Assembly: GCF_001887595.1 (NCBI RefSeq)
Contig: NZ_CP017480.1
Span: forward strand, 3,438,001 to 3,502,000
Reading direction: 5' to 3'
Origin: Luteibacter rhizovicinus DSM 16549
GTDB lineage: Bacteria; Pseudomonadota; Gammaproteobacteria; Xanthomonadales; Rhodanobacteraceae
Length of the DNA stretch: 64,000 nt
Position 1 is the first letter of the stretch. Every line of letters starts with the position of its first letter. Shown here one piece after another: positions 50,766 through 59,649 of this stretch. The notes beneath the pieces are model-generated. The model worked only from the letters and a program-made list of their open reading frames with translations, was not told the origin of the DNA and searched no databases. Both the position numbers and the translations under genes were made by a program.

Positions 50766-51992
50766 TTAATCCAGCGGCGCGGACCGAAGCGCGTTGACGT
50801 CGGCGTCCGTCACCGCCGTGCCTCGGTTGTTCCAGGCGGTGCGGATATACGTCACGACGGCGGCGACTTCTTCATCCGACAGGCCTTGCGCGAACGGTGG
50901 CATGCCGTAGGGCCGCGGGTTGCGTATCGTGCCGGGCGGATAGCCGCCGTTGAGGACCATGCGGATCGGATTGACCGAAGAGGTCATCTGGATCGACTGG
51001 TTGCCTGCCAGCGGCGGGAAGTCCACGCCCCGGCCTTCACCCTGCGAGCCGTGGCAGACAGCGCACTGCGCCGTGTAGATCTTCTTGCCCAGCGGGAACA
51101 GGCGGAGCTTGTCCTGCACCTGCGCCTTCGTGGGTTCGGCCGTTTCGCCGGTGGACGGCAAGGCCTTGAGGTAGACCGACATCGCGCGGATGTCCGCATC
51201 GGAAAGGTATTGGAGGCTGTTGTGCACGACCTCGGCCATCGGTCCATAGACCGCGCCGCGCGTGGACACGCCTGCCTGCAGAAGGTCGGAAATATCGCCG
51301 ATGCTCCACTCGCCAAGCCCCGCTTCCTTGTTCGAGGTCAGCGAAGGTGCGTACCAGTCCTGCATGGGAATGAGGCCGCCCTGGTAGGCCGCCGAGGCGG
51401 AGCTGCCGCCCAGGGCATTGATGGCGGTATGGCACATCGAACAATGGCCAGGGCCTTCCACGAGGTAGCCACCGCGATTCCACTCGCTGGACTTCGAGGG
51501 ATCGGGTTTGTATTCGCCCTCCTTGAAGTAGAGCGTGCGCCAGCCGAGTAGCAGGTTGCGGTTGTTGTACGGGAAGCGAAGGTCTTGCGCGTTGTTCGGC
51601 CGGTGCACCGGCGGCACGGTCTTCAGGTAGGCGAAGATGGCATCGACATCCGCCCGCGTCATCTTCGTGTACGCGGCAAATGGCATGGCCGGGTAAAGCA
51701 GCGCACCCGATCGTCCACGACCGGTATGCATCATCGTGTAGAACTCGTCCGCGGTCCACGCGCCGATGCCGGTGACGCGATCGGGCGAAACGTTCGGCGA
51801 ATACAGGGTGCCGAACGGCGTGACCATGGGGCGGCCACCGCCGAACGGTTTGTCCCCCGGATTGCTGTGACAAGCAATGCAATCCGAGGCGCGTGCGAGG
51901 TACTCACCGCGCGCGACGACCGAGGCGTCCTGACCGGACGCGGCATGTGCCAGGAAGAGAAGACCGGCGGCGATCCAGCGATACGTTCTCAT
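50766..51992 (-). CDS. Triheme cytochrome c of the oxidase operon
   Basis: The 408-residue exported protein has three heme sites: CIACH near residue 39, CSMCH near 185 and CAVCH near 313. A signal peptide ends ASGQ near residue 21. It is a close relative of the protein at 13849-15069: both share the LYPAMPFAAYTKMTRADVDAIF-like block (AFPFTSYTKVTRADTDAIF there) and a C-terminal NPRPYGMPPF. It starts in the ATGA that ends the diheme gene. Here it is followed by the oxidase, so it probably supplies electrons to it. Confidence 0.88.
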   Translation of the reverse strand: MRTYRWIAAGLLFLAHAASGQDASVVARGEYLARASDCIACHSNPGDKPFGGGRPMVTPFGTLYSPNVSPDRVTGIGAWTADEFYTMMHTGRGRSGALLYPAMPFAAYTKMTRADVDAIFAYLKTVPPVHRPNNAQDLRFPYNNRNLLLGWRTLYFKEGEYKPDPSKSSEWNRGGYLVEGPGHCSMCHTAINALGGSSASAAYQGGLIPMQDWYAPSLTSNKEAGLGEWSIGDISDLLQAGVSTRGAVYGPMAEVVHNSLQYLSDADIRAMSVYLKALPSTGETAEPTKAQVQDKLRLFPLGKKIYTAQCAVCHGSQGEGRGVDFPPLAGNQSIQMTSSVNPIRMVLNGGYPPGTIRNPRPYGMPPFAQGLSDEEVAAVVTYIRTAWNNRGTAVTDADVNALRSAPLD

Positions 51993-52759
51993 CGGGCGTC
52001 ACTACTTTGGCAGGTGAGTGCCAGCTTCAGCGAGCCCTCGGTTGCCGGCGCGGGATTGAGTGGCGAGGGAAGCGACGAGAGATAGGCGGCCGCCGCGGAG
52101 ATGTCCGCATCGTTCAGCAGGATGGTGATCTTCTGCATGCAGTTGGGCTTTGCGGTGACGCGCGCGCCATAGCGCGACGCGCCAAGCTGGGCGCTGATGT
52201 ATTTGGCATGCAACCCGAGCAGCCCCGGGATATCAGGCGAGACCCCGGTGAGCGATGCGCCGTGGCAGGCTACGCAGGAGGGAATGTGCCGGGCCGGATC
52301 GCCTTCGAGGGTCAACTTTTTGCCGAGGGCCATGACCTCGGGTCCGACATCGGGCCGGGGCAGTGAAGGGAAGGGCGTCTGTTGTGCGGCGAAATACTGT
52401 GCCATCTCCTGCAGATAGGCGTCCGGCAGATACTCGAGCAGGTAGGTCATGGGCGCGTACTTGCGCTGCCCGTCCCGAAACGCGATCAGTTGGTTGTAGA
52501 GATAGCGAGCGGGCTTGCCGGCGAGCCTCGGGTAATAGTCGTCACCGCTGCCTTGGCCTCGCTCGCCGTGGCACGTGGTACAGGCCATCACCCGCGTGGC
52601 TATGGAGTCCGGCGCCGTCACGCTGCTGCGTGCTTGTGTCTGCGTCTGCGTCTGCGCGCGCAGGTTACCGGTAACCAGGAAAAGCAAAAGGCACGCCGCT
52701 ACGCCGACCATACGACGGCCGGTTCCGTATTGATCGATCCTGTGACGATCGCGATTCAT
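51989..52759 (-). CDS. Diheme cytochrome c, first gene of the oxidase operon
   Basis: The 256-residue exported protein has two heme sites, CTTCH and CVACH, and the same GASLTGVSPDIPGLLGLHAKYISAQL-like block as the gene at 13142 (PNLTGVQPDIPGLVGLPYDYISAQL). A hydrophobic segment of about 20 residues starts 16 residues in. The ATG at 52759 is one choice. ATG 52711 (MVGVAACLLL) would begin closer to the signal peptide. A TQTQTQTQ stretch follows the signal. It heads a six-gene run down to 47593. Confidence 0.87.
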   Translation of the reverse strand: MNRDRHRIDQYGTGRRMVGVAACLLLFLVTGNLRAQTQTQTQARSSVTAPDSIATRVMACTTCHGERGQGSGDDYYPRLAGKPARYLYNQLIAFRDGQRKYAPMTYLLEYLPDAYLQEMAQYFAAQQTPFPSLPRPDVGPEVMALGKKLTLEGDPARHIPSCVACHGASLTGVSPDIPGLLGLHAKYISAQLGASRYGARVTAKPNCMQKITILLNDADISAAAAYLSSLPSPLNPAPATEGSLKLALTCQSSDAR

Positions 52760-52901
52760 CGGTTCGAAGCCCCTGCCTGTCGACACTCTTTCCTGCGCGG
52801 ACTTTATGCGCCGCCCGTGGTCGCGAGATTGGAAAGCCGTGAATGATTTTGTACCGGCAAGTCGTGGTCGGGAACCGTTGAACTACTTAGGCATCGCCAG
52901 C

Positions 52902-53681
52902 CTATTGCTTCATCGACACCAGGGTCATGTCGCGGTTAGCGGGCACGTTGTGGATCACGGTGGTCATGGTTTTGCCGTCGGCCGACAGGGTGGACGTCGC
53001 GATCGAGGTCGTCTTGCCCGCCAGCATGGCGGTCTCTTCAAGCGCGCTGCCGACCATCTTGACGGCGATGGTGTCCGTGCCGGGGTCACCCTTGTACGGA
53101 ACCGGCTTGCCGTCGAGCCTGGCCGTGTACGACTCGCCGTTCGGGTCGTTCATGCTGATGGTGTCACCGTCGACTTTATACGTGACGGTCGTCACACCCT
53201 CGGACGCACTCTGGTAACCGCCAACCACCCAGGAGCCAGCCGCCGCATGCGAGCCGGCAGCACCGGCGGCGACGCGATTGAGCGTGCCCTTGACCGTCGT
53301 GGTTCCGGACTCGCGGGTGCTGACCGATTCAAAGGTCGCCGTCTTGCCATCGGCTGCCACCTTCGTGGTGCGTGTGTTGACCACGGCGCCGTTCTTCTTC
53401 GCCGTTTCAACGATGGTGTGGTCATTGACGATCTTCACCGCATCCGTGTCGAAGCGAGCATGGCCGGTGACAGCATGATCGGCACCGTCGGCCCTGATCG
53501 TGATAGGGGGTGTGCAGTTGCACGAATATTCGCCACCCTTGAGCGTTACGACGGTCGGCTTCGTGGACGATTGCACCTTGCTGATATCGACTTTCCAGGT
53601 GCCGCCGAACGCGCTTTGCGCCGTGGCCTGGAGCGGAAGCAGGAGTGCCAGAAGCACGCCACCGAGAAGCAACCTTTTCAT
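52902..53681 (-). CDS. Uncharacterised secreted protein with internal duplication
   Basis: The 259-residue protein has a clear signal peptide (MKRLLLGGVLLALLLPL, cleaved near ATAQS at residue 22). I recognise no family. The mature part seems to contain two related halves: DTDAVKIVNDHTIVETAKK followed by VAADGKTATF in the first, and DTIAVKMVGSALEETAM followed by LSADGKTMTT in the second. Short beta-rich segments suggest a lipocalin-like or similar barrel. That is a guess. Cysteines occur only as CNC in the N-terminal half. The start has CGGAGAC eight bases upstream. Confidence 0.7.
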   Translation of the reverse strand: MKRLLLGGVLLALLLPLQATAQSAFGGTWKVDISKVQSSTKPTVVTLKGGEYSCNCTPPITIRADGADHAVTGHARFDTDAVKIVNDHTIVETAKKNGAVVNTRTTKVAADGKTATFESVSTRESGTTTVKGTLNRVAAGAAGSHAAAGSWVVGGYQSASEGVTTVTYKVDGDTISMNDPNGESYTARLDGKPVPYKGDPGTDTIAVKMVGSALEETAMLAGKTTSIATSTLSADGKTMTTVIHNVPANRDMTLVSMKQ

Positions 53682-53746
53682 AGCCCGTCTCCGAGTCCGA
53701 TCCTGGTCAGGCTACTCTCCGCAAACGTTTGACGCCTGATGACCTT

Positions 53747-53768
53747 ACTTAGGCTGGAAGACTTAGGC
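53747..53768 (+). promoter_or_regulatory. Direct repeat ACTTAGGC upstream of the GNAT gene
   Basis: Two copies of ACTTAGGC (53747-53754 and 53761-53768) lie 14 bases apart, start to start, immediately before a TATAGT. A third copy occurs at 52885-52892. They could be a regulator site near a -35. Confidence 0.3.
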
Positions 53769-53775
53769 CATCCGA

Positions 53776-53781
53776 TATAGT
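53776..53781 (+). promoter_or_regulatory. Possible -10 for the GNAT gene
   Basis: TATAGT lies 25 bases upstream of the ATG at 53807. No clean -35 is present, and the direct repeats occupy that position. Confidence 0.35.
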
Positions 53782-53806
53782 GGCCAGATCAAGGGAGAGT
53801 TGTTCA

Positions 53807-54244
53807 ATGACGTCGCTCGAGGAAACGGGGATAAATGTGCTCGCGGTTGACGAGCCCACGGCGGAGGATCGGGCGGCCGTTGCAGCGCCTCTGCTTGCTT
53901 ATAACCAGAAGGAGGGCCCTCGAGCATTGGCCGAGCCGCTGGTCCTTCTGCTGAAGGGCGACGATGGACAAACGATCGGCGGTCTTTGGGGAAAGACCGT
54001 CTACGATTGGATGGTCGTCGAGCTATTGGTCGTCCCGGAGACGATGCGCGGCAAGGGGGCGGGTGCCGCGTTAATGAAGCAGGCGGAACACATCGCACGC
54101 GGCCGTGGCTGTCTCGGCGCGTGGTTGGATACGTTCGCCTTCCAGGCACGGGGCTTCTATGAAGGGCTGGGTTACACCGTGTTCGGCGAGCTCGTCGATC
54201 ATCCGAGAGAGAGCGCCCGCTATTTCTTAAGCAAACGCTTCTAG
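53807..54244 (+). CDS. GNAT-family N-acetyltransferase
   Basis: A 145-residue GCN5-related acetyltransferase that moves acetyl from acetyl-CoA to an amine. The CoA-binding motif is VVPETMRGKGAGAALMKQAE, and LDTFAFQARGFYEGLGYTVFGEL is the late beta-bulge typical of the fold. The ATG at 53807 has AAGGGAGAG seven bases upstream. Substrate is unknown. It is a single gene with probably its own promoter. Confidence 0.87.
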   Translation: MTSLEETGINVLAVDEPTAEDRAAVAAPLLAYNQKEGPRALAEPLVLLLKGDDGQTIGGLWGKTVYDWMVVELLVVPETMRGKGAGAALMKQAEHIARGRGCLGAWLDTFAFQARGFYEGLGYTVFGELVDHPRESARYFLSKRF

Positions 54245-54379
54245 ATACCGGTCGGCCTGTTCCGAATCTGACGGAATTGATCGTTTTCCCTCAAGCTCAC
54301 CCCCCATTTGCCGATATCCTGTACGAGGCCATCCATCGCCCCGATGCGTGGCCGCACCGCAGGCCCCTCAGGTAATCCC

Positions 54380-56434
54380 ATGCTCGTCAGCAGCTATAGC
54401 GGCGTCCTCGTCGCTTTCTCCCTCGTGGTTGCCATCCTCGCCTCCTATACGGCGCTGAACATGGCCGGCCGGGTGTCGAGTACACGCGGAACGGCCTCGG
54501 CGCTCTGGCTGGTGGGCGGATCCTTCGCCATGGGTATCGGCATCTGGTCGATGCATTTCATCGGGATGCTGGCCTTCAGCCTGCCCATTTCGATCGGTTA
54601 CGACCTCGACCTGACCCTGCTTTCGCTGGTTTTTGCGATCGGTTCTTCGGCCTTCGCCCTTTGGGTGGTATGCCACGAGCAGCTGCCAAGGCGGCGGCTT
54701 GTCGTCGGTGCGCTCATGATGGGCGCCGGCATCGCCGCGATGCATTACACCGGCATGGCAGCGATGCGGATGATGCCTGGGGTGGTTTACGAACCACTCC
54801 TCTTCGCCCTGTCGGTCGTCATAGCAGTGCTGGCCTCGGGTGCCGCGCTGTGGATTGCCTTCCGCTTGCGCAAGGATGCCGAGCACGTGGTGCGCGCCCG
54901 CCTGGGTGCGTCGCTGGTGATGGGCTGCGCGATCGTCGGTATGCACTACACCGGCATGGCCGCCGCGAATTTTCCGGTCGGCAGCTTCTGTGGCGCCGCC
55001 AACACCGGCATCGACGCCAAGTGGCTGGCCCTCGTGGTGATCGTCGTCAGCCTCGCCGTGTTCGCGATCGCGCTGATCGTGTCGATGCTCGACGTCCGCG
55101 CCAACGTGCTGACCACGTCGCTGGACCGGGCCAATAGCGAGCTCGTGCAGCTCGCCTTGCATGACAACCTCACGCGTCTGCCGAATCGGGTGCTGCTCGG
55201 CGATCGCCTGGACCAGGCGATCCACAAGGCGACGCGGGAAGGGCGTCAGTTTGCCGTGCTCTTCATGGACCTGGACGGCTTCAAGGCGGTGAACGACGTC
55301 TACGGCCACCATGTCGGCGACCTGCTGCTGAAGGAGGTTTCCCGTCGGGTCCTGACCACCAAGCGTGGCGAGGACACGGTGGCCCGCCTGGGCGGCGACG
55401 AGTTCGTCATGGCGGTGGACGTTTCGCGACCGGAGGATGCGGCCGTGCTGGCGCAACGACTGGTCGACGTACTCGGGGCGGCCTACCTGATCGACGAGCA
55501 CAGTGTGCATGTGTCGGCCAGCGTCGGCATCGCGGTGTTTCCGGAGAACGGCCGGACCACGCACGACCTGATGATCAATGCGGACGCGGCGATGTATCAC
55601 GCGAAGGAGCAGGGCCGTAACGGCTATTGCTTCTTCGAAAGCGCGATGAACGCCAACGTACACCAGCAGCTCCAGCTGCAGCACGACCTGCGTCGGGCGC
55701 TCGACCAGCGCGAGTTCCTGCTCTATTACCAGCCGAAGCTCGTTTCGCCGGATGGTCCGGTTACCGGCGTCGAGGCCTTGCTTCGCTGGCAAAAGCCCGG
55801 GGTGGGTCTGGTGCCTCCGGACGAGTTCCTCGGTGTCGCCGAGCGTACGGGCCTGATCATTCCCATCGGCAACTGGGTGCTCGACGAGGCGTGCCGGCAG
55901 ATGCGTGTGTGGCAGGACGAAGGGCATGCGGCCTGGACGGTCGCGGTGAACCTGTCGACGGTGCAGCTCACGCATACCGGCCTGGTCGATGTGCTCCGCT
56001 CGACACTCGCACGCCACTCACTCGATCCGGCCTGCCTGGTCCTGGAGATCACCGAGTCCACGGCGATGCGCGATGCGGAGGCCAGCCTTGCCATCCTCAA
56101 CGAGGTGGCCGCCCTCGGCGTGGGTATTTCCATCGACGACTTCGGCACGGGGTATTCCAGTCTTCTTTACCTCAAGCAGCTCCCCGCCGATGAACTGAAG
56201 ATCGACCGCGGTTTCGTTACCGAACTGACCCGGGGCAACGACGATGAAGCCATCGTCTCGGCCATCATCGCGCTGGGCAAGACGCTGGGCCTGAACATCG
56301 TCGCCGAAGGCGTCGAGACCAGCGAGCAGCAGGAATTACTGACACGATTGGGCTGCGATGTGCTCCAGGGCTTCCTGTTGGGCAGTCCGGTCCCCGGCGA
56401 CCAGCTGGCCCGGACCCTGCCGACGGCGGCGTAG
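54380..56434 (+). CDS. MHYT-GGDEF-EAL c-di-GMP enzyme
   Basis: The 684-residue membrane protein has about seven N-terminal helices with three MHYT motifs (MHFIGM, MHYTGM, MHYTGM), which are thought to bind metal and sense a gas. A GGDEF domain follows (about 270-435) with an intact GGDEF and an RGED inhibitory site five residues before it. The EAL domain (about 440-680) keeps EALLRW, NLS, EITEST, DDFGTGYSS and KIDRGFV. Both synthesis and breakdown of c-di-GMP are thus possible. The ATG at 54380 is chosen because it starts the first helix. An earlier frame from 54308 has no support. Confidence 0.92.
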   Translation: MLVSSYSGVLVAFSLVVAILASYTALNMAGRVSSTRGTASALWLVGGSFAMGIGIWSMHFIGMLAFSLPISIGYDLDLTLLSLVFAIGSSAFALWVVCHEQLPRRRLVVGALMMGAGIAAMHYTGMAAMRMMPGVVYEPLLFALSVVIAVLASGAALWIAFRLRKDAEHVVRARLGASLVMGCAIVGMHYTGMAAANFPVGSFCGAANTGIDAKWLALVVIVVSLAVFAIALIVSMLDVRANVLTTSLDRANSELVQLALHDNLTRLPNRVLLGDRLDQAIHKATREGRQFAVLFMDLDGFKAVNDVYGHHVGDLLLKEVSRRVLTTKRGEDTVARLGGDEFVMAVDVSRPEDAAVLAQRLVDVLGAAYLIDEHSVHVSASVGIAVFPENGRTTHDLMINADAAMYHAKEQGRNGYCFFESAMNANVHQQLQLQHDLRRALDQREFLLYYQPKLVSPDGPVTGVEALLRWQKPGVGLVPPDEFLGVAERTGLIIPIGNWVLDEACRQMRVWQDEGHAAWTVAVNLSTVQLTHTGLVDVLRSTLARHSLDPACLVLEITESTAMRDAEASLAILNEVAALGVGISIDDFGTGYSSLLYLKQLPADELKIDRGFVTELTRGNDDEAIVSAIIALGKTLGLNIVAEGVETSEQQELLTRLGCDVLQGFLLGSPVPGDQLARTLPTAA

Positions 56435-56500
56435 CTTCGGCGGCCGCGCTGTCTTACGATGCCTCCACCCATCGCCGATCGGCGTGCTCGAGGATTTCGT

Positions 56501-56929
56501 ATGGATGTCACGCAGACGCGGCTCAACCAGCTTTTCACCTTTTCGATGGATTTTGCGAAGGAGATGCTGGAGGAGAACGGCGACTTCTACCCGTTCGGCG
56601 CGACGGTGTCCGAAGAGGGCAGGCTGGCGGCCGATCCGGGACACGATGGCAGCGACGAGCCGGAAGCCCACGATGTCTATCGTGTGATCTTCGATCGCTT
56701 CGCGACGGGACGCCCCTCCGAAGCACTGGCGGCGGCGCTGGTCGCCAACGTAACCATTCCCGACGAGTTCGACGCACCCGCGAAGGACGGCGTGCGCGTG
56801 CATATCGAGTCGAAGGGCTACGCGCGTTTCATCTACGTACCTTACGAAATCATCTCGGAAGATGCGCGCGAAGTGCGGCTGCACGATCCGTTCGCCGTGG
56901 AGATCTCGCCGAGCTTCTTCACCGCGTAA
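56501..56929 (+). CDS. Hypothetical protein, 142 residues
   Basis: I do not recognise a family. The small soluble acidic protein starts MDVTQTRLNQLFTFSMDFAKEMLEENG, split here over the start, and includes YPFGATVSEEGRL and IFDRFATGRPSEALAAALV. It ends VEISPSFFTA. CGAGGA lies nine bases before the ATG at 56501, and no signal or membrane segment is present. The next gene starts 17 bases downstream. Confidence 0.65.
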   Translation: MDVTQTRLNQLFTFSMDFAKEMLEENGDFYPFGATVSEEGRLAADPGHDGSDEPEAHDVYRVIFDRFATGRPSEALAAALVANVTIPDEFDAPAKDGVRVHIESKGYARFIYVPYEIISEDAREVRLHDPFAVEISPSFFTA

Positions 56930-56946
56930 AAGGTCGGGAAGCTTCC

Positions 56947-57342
56947 GTGACGGTAGATGCCGACGACGCACTGCTGACGACACTCGCGACCCTGGAGCGG
57001 GAGCTCCACGATCCCGCGGGGCGCCGTGACGTCGATCGGCTGCGTGCGCTGTTGCATCCCTCATTCCAGGAGATCGGCAGGTCGGGCTATCGCATCGACC
57101 TCGCCGATGTGCTCCGAGATCTTCCCACGGAGGGAGGGAACGGGACGATCGTTGCCGATGGCTTCCAGTTGCACCGGCCGATCGATGGCATGGCGATCCT
57201 GCTCTATCGTTCGGCGCATCGTTCGCCATCCGGTGTGGACTCGCGGCACACCTTGCGGTCGAGCACGTGGATCCGCGAAGGTGATGCTTGGCGGATGGTC
57301 TATCACCAGGGAACGCCGACCGAGCGCTTCGATATTGTATGA
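56947..57342 (+). CDS. DUF4440/NTF2-like protein
   Basis: The 131-residue product resembles DUF4440 proteins of the SnoaL/NTF2 cone fold: the start LLTTLATLERELHDP, LLHPSFQEIGRSG, and the end STWIREGDAWRMVYHQGTP. The family has varied enzymatic and binding roles, and no function can be assigned. The start is GTG at 56947. It closely follows the 142-residue hypothetical, so they may be one transcript. Confidence 0.7.
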   Translation: MTVDADDALLTTLATLERELHDPAGRRDVDRLRALLHPSFQEIGRSGYRIDLADVLRDLPTEGGNGTIVADGFQLHRPIDGMAILLYRSAHRSPSGVDSRHTLRSSTWIREGDAWRMVYHQGTPTERFDIV

Positions 57343-57398
57343 GTTTTCCAATTTCGTGTGACGGACGCCCTTGCTCTCTGCGGGGCGCATCGGTAAGT

Positions 57399-57440
57399 TC
57401 AGACGCTTAAACTCCGCGGAAGACACGATGAAGCGTCTGA
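57399..57440 (+). promoter_or_regulatory. 10-bp inverted repeat around the beta-galactosidase start codon
   Basis: TCAGACGCTT (57399-57408) and AAGCGTCTGA (57431-57440) are perfect complements enclosing 22 bases that include the ribosome-binding region and ATG (57428-57430). In mRNA this hairpin would hold the start codon in its loop, with the right arm in coding sequence. Confidence 0.45.
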
Positions 57441-59272
57441 GTCTGCTCTTGTCGACCTGCCTGTTGGCGGGCGTCGCCTTTCCTTCCTTCGCGGTGGATA
57501 CGCCGCACTTCGCGGTGGGGCAGGGGCAGTTCCTGCTCGACGGCAAGCCTTATGTGATCCGCTCGGGTGAAATGCACTATCCGCGTATTCCCCGCGCGGA
57601 CTGGCGCGATCGCCTGCGCAAGGCACGCGCGATGGGCCTCAATACCATCACCACGTACGCGTTCTGGAACGAGAGCGAGCCAGAGCCGGGCAAGTTCGAT
57701 TTCAGCGGCGACCGAGACATCGCCGCCTTCGTGCGCACCGCGCAGGAAGAAGGCCTCAACGTCATCGTGCGCCCCGGCCCCTTCGTCTGCGCCGAGTGGG
57801 AGTTCGGGGGTATTCCGGCGTGGCTGCTGCGTACGCCCGGCCTGCGTATCCGCTCGTTCGACCCGCGCTTCCTGAAAGCCAGCGCGGCATGGTTCAAGCG
57901 GTTGAACCAGGAACTTGCGCCTCTGCTTAGCAGTCGCGGTGGTCCCATTCTCATGGTGCAGGTCGAGAACGAATACGGGTACGTCGGCAACGACCGGGAT
58001 TACCTGGAAGCGATCCACCAGCAGATGGTCGATGCCGGCTTCGACGTCCCGATGTTCACCTCCAATGGACCTGGCCCGACGTGGATGCCGCGCGGCTCGT
58101 TGCCCGGCATGGTGTCGGTGATCAACTTCACCGGCGATGGCAAGCAGACCGAGCGTGCGTTTCGACGCTCGGCGCCGCTGATGGAAGGCATGCCGCGCAT
58201 GGCCGGCGAGTACTGGACGGGCTGGTACGACCGCTGGGGCCTGGCACACAAGACGCGCGACGTCGGCGACGTGAGCAGTGCGGTGTCGTGGATGATGGAT
58301 CACGACATCTCGTTCAACCTGTACATGGTCGATGGCGGGACGAACTTTGGCTGGATGAACGGCGCGAATAACGACGACGCGCATTACCTCCCGGTCACGA
58401 CCAGCTACGACTACGACTCGCCGATCGACGAGGCCGGCCGACTGACGCCGAAATTCGACGCGCTGCGCAAGGTGATCGCCGCACACTTGCCGAAGGGAGA
58501 GACCCTGCCCAAGGTCCCCGCCTCGTCACCGACAGTGGCGATCCCGCGCTTCACGCTGGACACGTCGGTCAGCCTGCTCGATGCGTTGCCTGGGCTGTCC
58601 AGGCCGCAGACGTCCGTCACGCCGCACGGCATGGAGACCTTCGGCCAGAACTACGGGCTGATCCTCTATCGCAAGTCACTGGATACCGATGCCAAGGGCT
58701 CCCTCGATGTGAGCGACGTACGTGACTACGCCACCGTGCTCGCCGACGGCAAGCCGCTGGGTACGCTGGATCGTCGCCAGGACCAGCACGCCATGCCGGT
58801 GGACCTGAAGGCCGGCAGCACCCTCGACCTCGTCGTCGAGAACATGGGCCGGATCAATATCGGCCCCGGCATGGAAGACGACGACAAGGGCATCACCTAT
58901 TCGGTGCAGGTGGCCGGCGAGGACCTGCTCAACTGGTCGGTCTACCCCTTGCCGCTGGACGACCTGTCGAGCCTGCACTTCGCTCCCGGCGCAAGCACGG
59001 GCCAGGGTCCGGCGTTCTGGCACGGCAGCTTCACTCTGGCAAAGCCGGACGGTACCTTCCTCGACATGCGCGGCTGGAACAAGGGCAACGTCTGGGTCAA
59101 CGGCCATCACCTGGGGCGCTTCTGGCACATCGGGCCGCAGCAGAGTCTGTACGTGCCGGCCTCGTGGCTTAAGAAGGGGCGCAACGATATCGTCGTGCTC
59201 AAGATGCAGGCGGGCGGATCGCATACCATCGCCGGCCTCAAGGATCCGGTGTTCGATACGCCGGCGAAGTGA
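57428..59272 (+). CDS. GH35 beta-galactosidase, exported
   Basis: The 614-residue glycoside hydrolase family 35 enzyme cleaves terminal beta-galactosides by a retaining mechanism. The acid/base Glu182 is in QVENEYG and the nucleophile Glu261 in GEYWTGWYDRWG. VIRSGEMHYPRIPRADWRDR and NTITTYAFWNESEPEPG near the N-terminus are typical. A signal peptide of about 22 residues places it in the periplasm or outside. The C-terminal third is beta-rich, with GWNKGNVWVNGHHLGRFW as in the family's jelly-roll domain. The ATG at 57428 precedes the signal peptide. Confidence 0.92.
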   Translation: MKRLSLLLSTCLLAGVAFPSFAVDTPHFAVGQGQFLLDGKPYVIRSGEMHYPRIPRADWRDRLRKARAMGLNTITTYAFWNESEPEPGKFDFSGDRDIAAFVRTAQEEGLNVIVRPGPFVCAEWEFGGIPAWLLRTPGLRIRSFDPRFLKASAAWFKRLNQELAPLLSSRGGPILMVQVENEYGYVGNDRDYLEAIHQQMVDAGFDVPMFTSNGPGPTWMPRGSLPGMVSVINFTGDGKQTERAFRRSAPLMEGMPRMAGEYWTGWYDRWGLAHKTRDVGDVSSAVSWMMDHDISFNLYMVDGGTNFGWMNGANNDDAHYLPVTTSYDYDSPIDEAGRLTPKFDALRKVIAAHLPKGETLPKVPASSPTVAIPRFTLDTSVSLLDALPGLSRPQTSVTPHGMETFGQNYGLILYRKSLDTDAKGSLDVSDVRDYATVLADGKPLGTLDRRQDQHAMPVDLKAGSTLDLVVENMGRINIGPGMEDDDKGITYSVQVAGEDLLNWSVYPLPLDDLSSLHFAPGASTGQGPAFWHGSFTLAKPDGTFLDMRGWNKGNVWVNGHHLGRFWHIGPQQSLYVPASWLKKGRNDIVVLKMQAGGSHTIAGLKDPVFDTPAK

Positions 59273-59293
59273 CCCGCCGGCACGTCGGTTCGA

Positions 59294-59629
59294 TCAGGCC
59301 ATCCGAGTCCCATTGGGCACGGGCCGCTCCACGGTCGTGATCACCACACCCTCATCGGTGTGGAAGCCGGTGAGCAAAAACTGCGAGCGAACGGGGCCGA
59401 TCTGTTTCTCCGGAAAATTGATCACGCCGACGATCTGCCGACCGACGAGGTCGCCGGGCTGATACACGCCGGTGACCTGCGCGCTGGTCTTACGCTCGCC
59501 ATGCGGGCCGAAGTCCACCCAGATCAGGTAGGCGGGGCGTTTCGCTTCGGGAAACACTTCGGCACGGGTGACGGTACCCGCCACCAGCATCACTTTCTCG
59601 AAATCGGCCCAGGTGATCGGTTCACTCAT
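59294..59629 (-). CDS. csaA: CsaA tRNA-binding/chaperone protein
   Basis: A 111-residue single OB-fold protein of the CsaA family, related to the tRNA-binding domain of methionyl- and phenylalanyl-tRNA synthetase. The motifs [37 protein letters not shown] and [17 protein letters not shown] match well. CsaA has chaperone and export-related activity in Bacillus and binds tRNA. It is near the quinone oxidoreductase gene on the same strand (20-base gap), so the two may be cotranscribed. Confidence 0.88.
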   Translation of the reverse strand: MSEPITWADFEKVMLVAGTVTRAEVFPEAKRPAYLIWVDFGPHGERKTSAQVTGVYQPGDLVGRQIVGVINFPEKQIGPVRSQFLLTGFHTDEGVVITTVERPVPNGTRMA

Positions 59630-59649
59630 CGTCAGGCTCGTCCTTGCGG

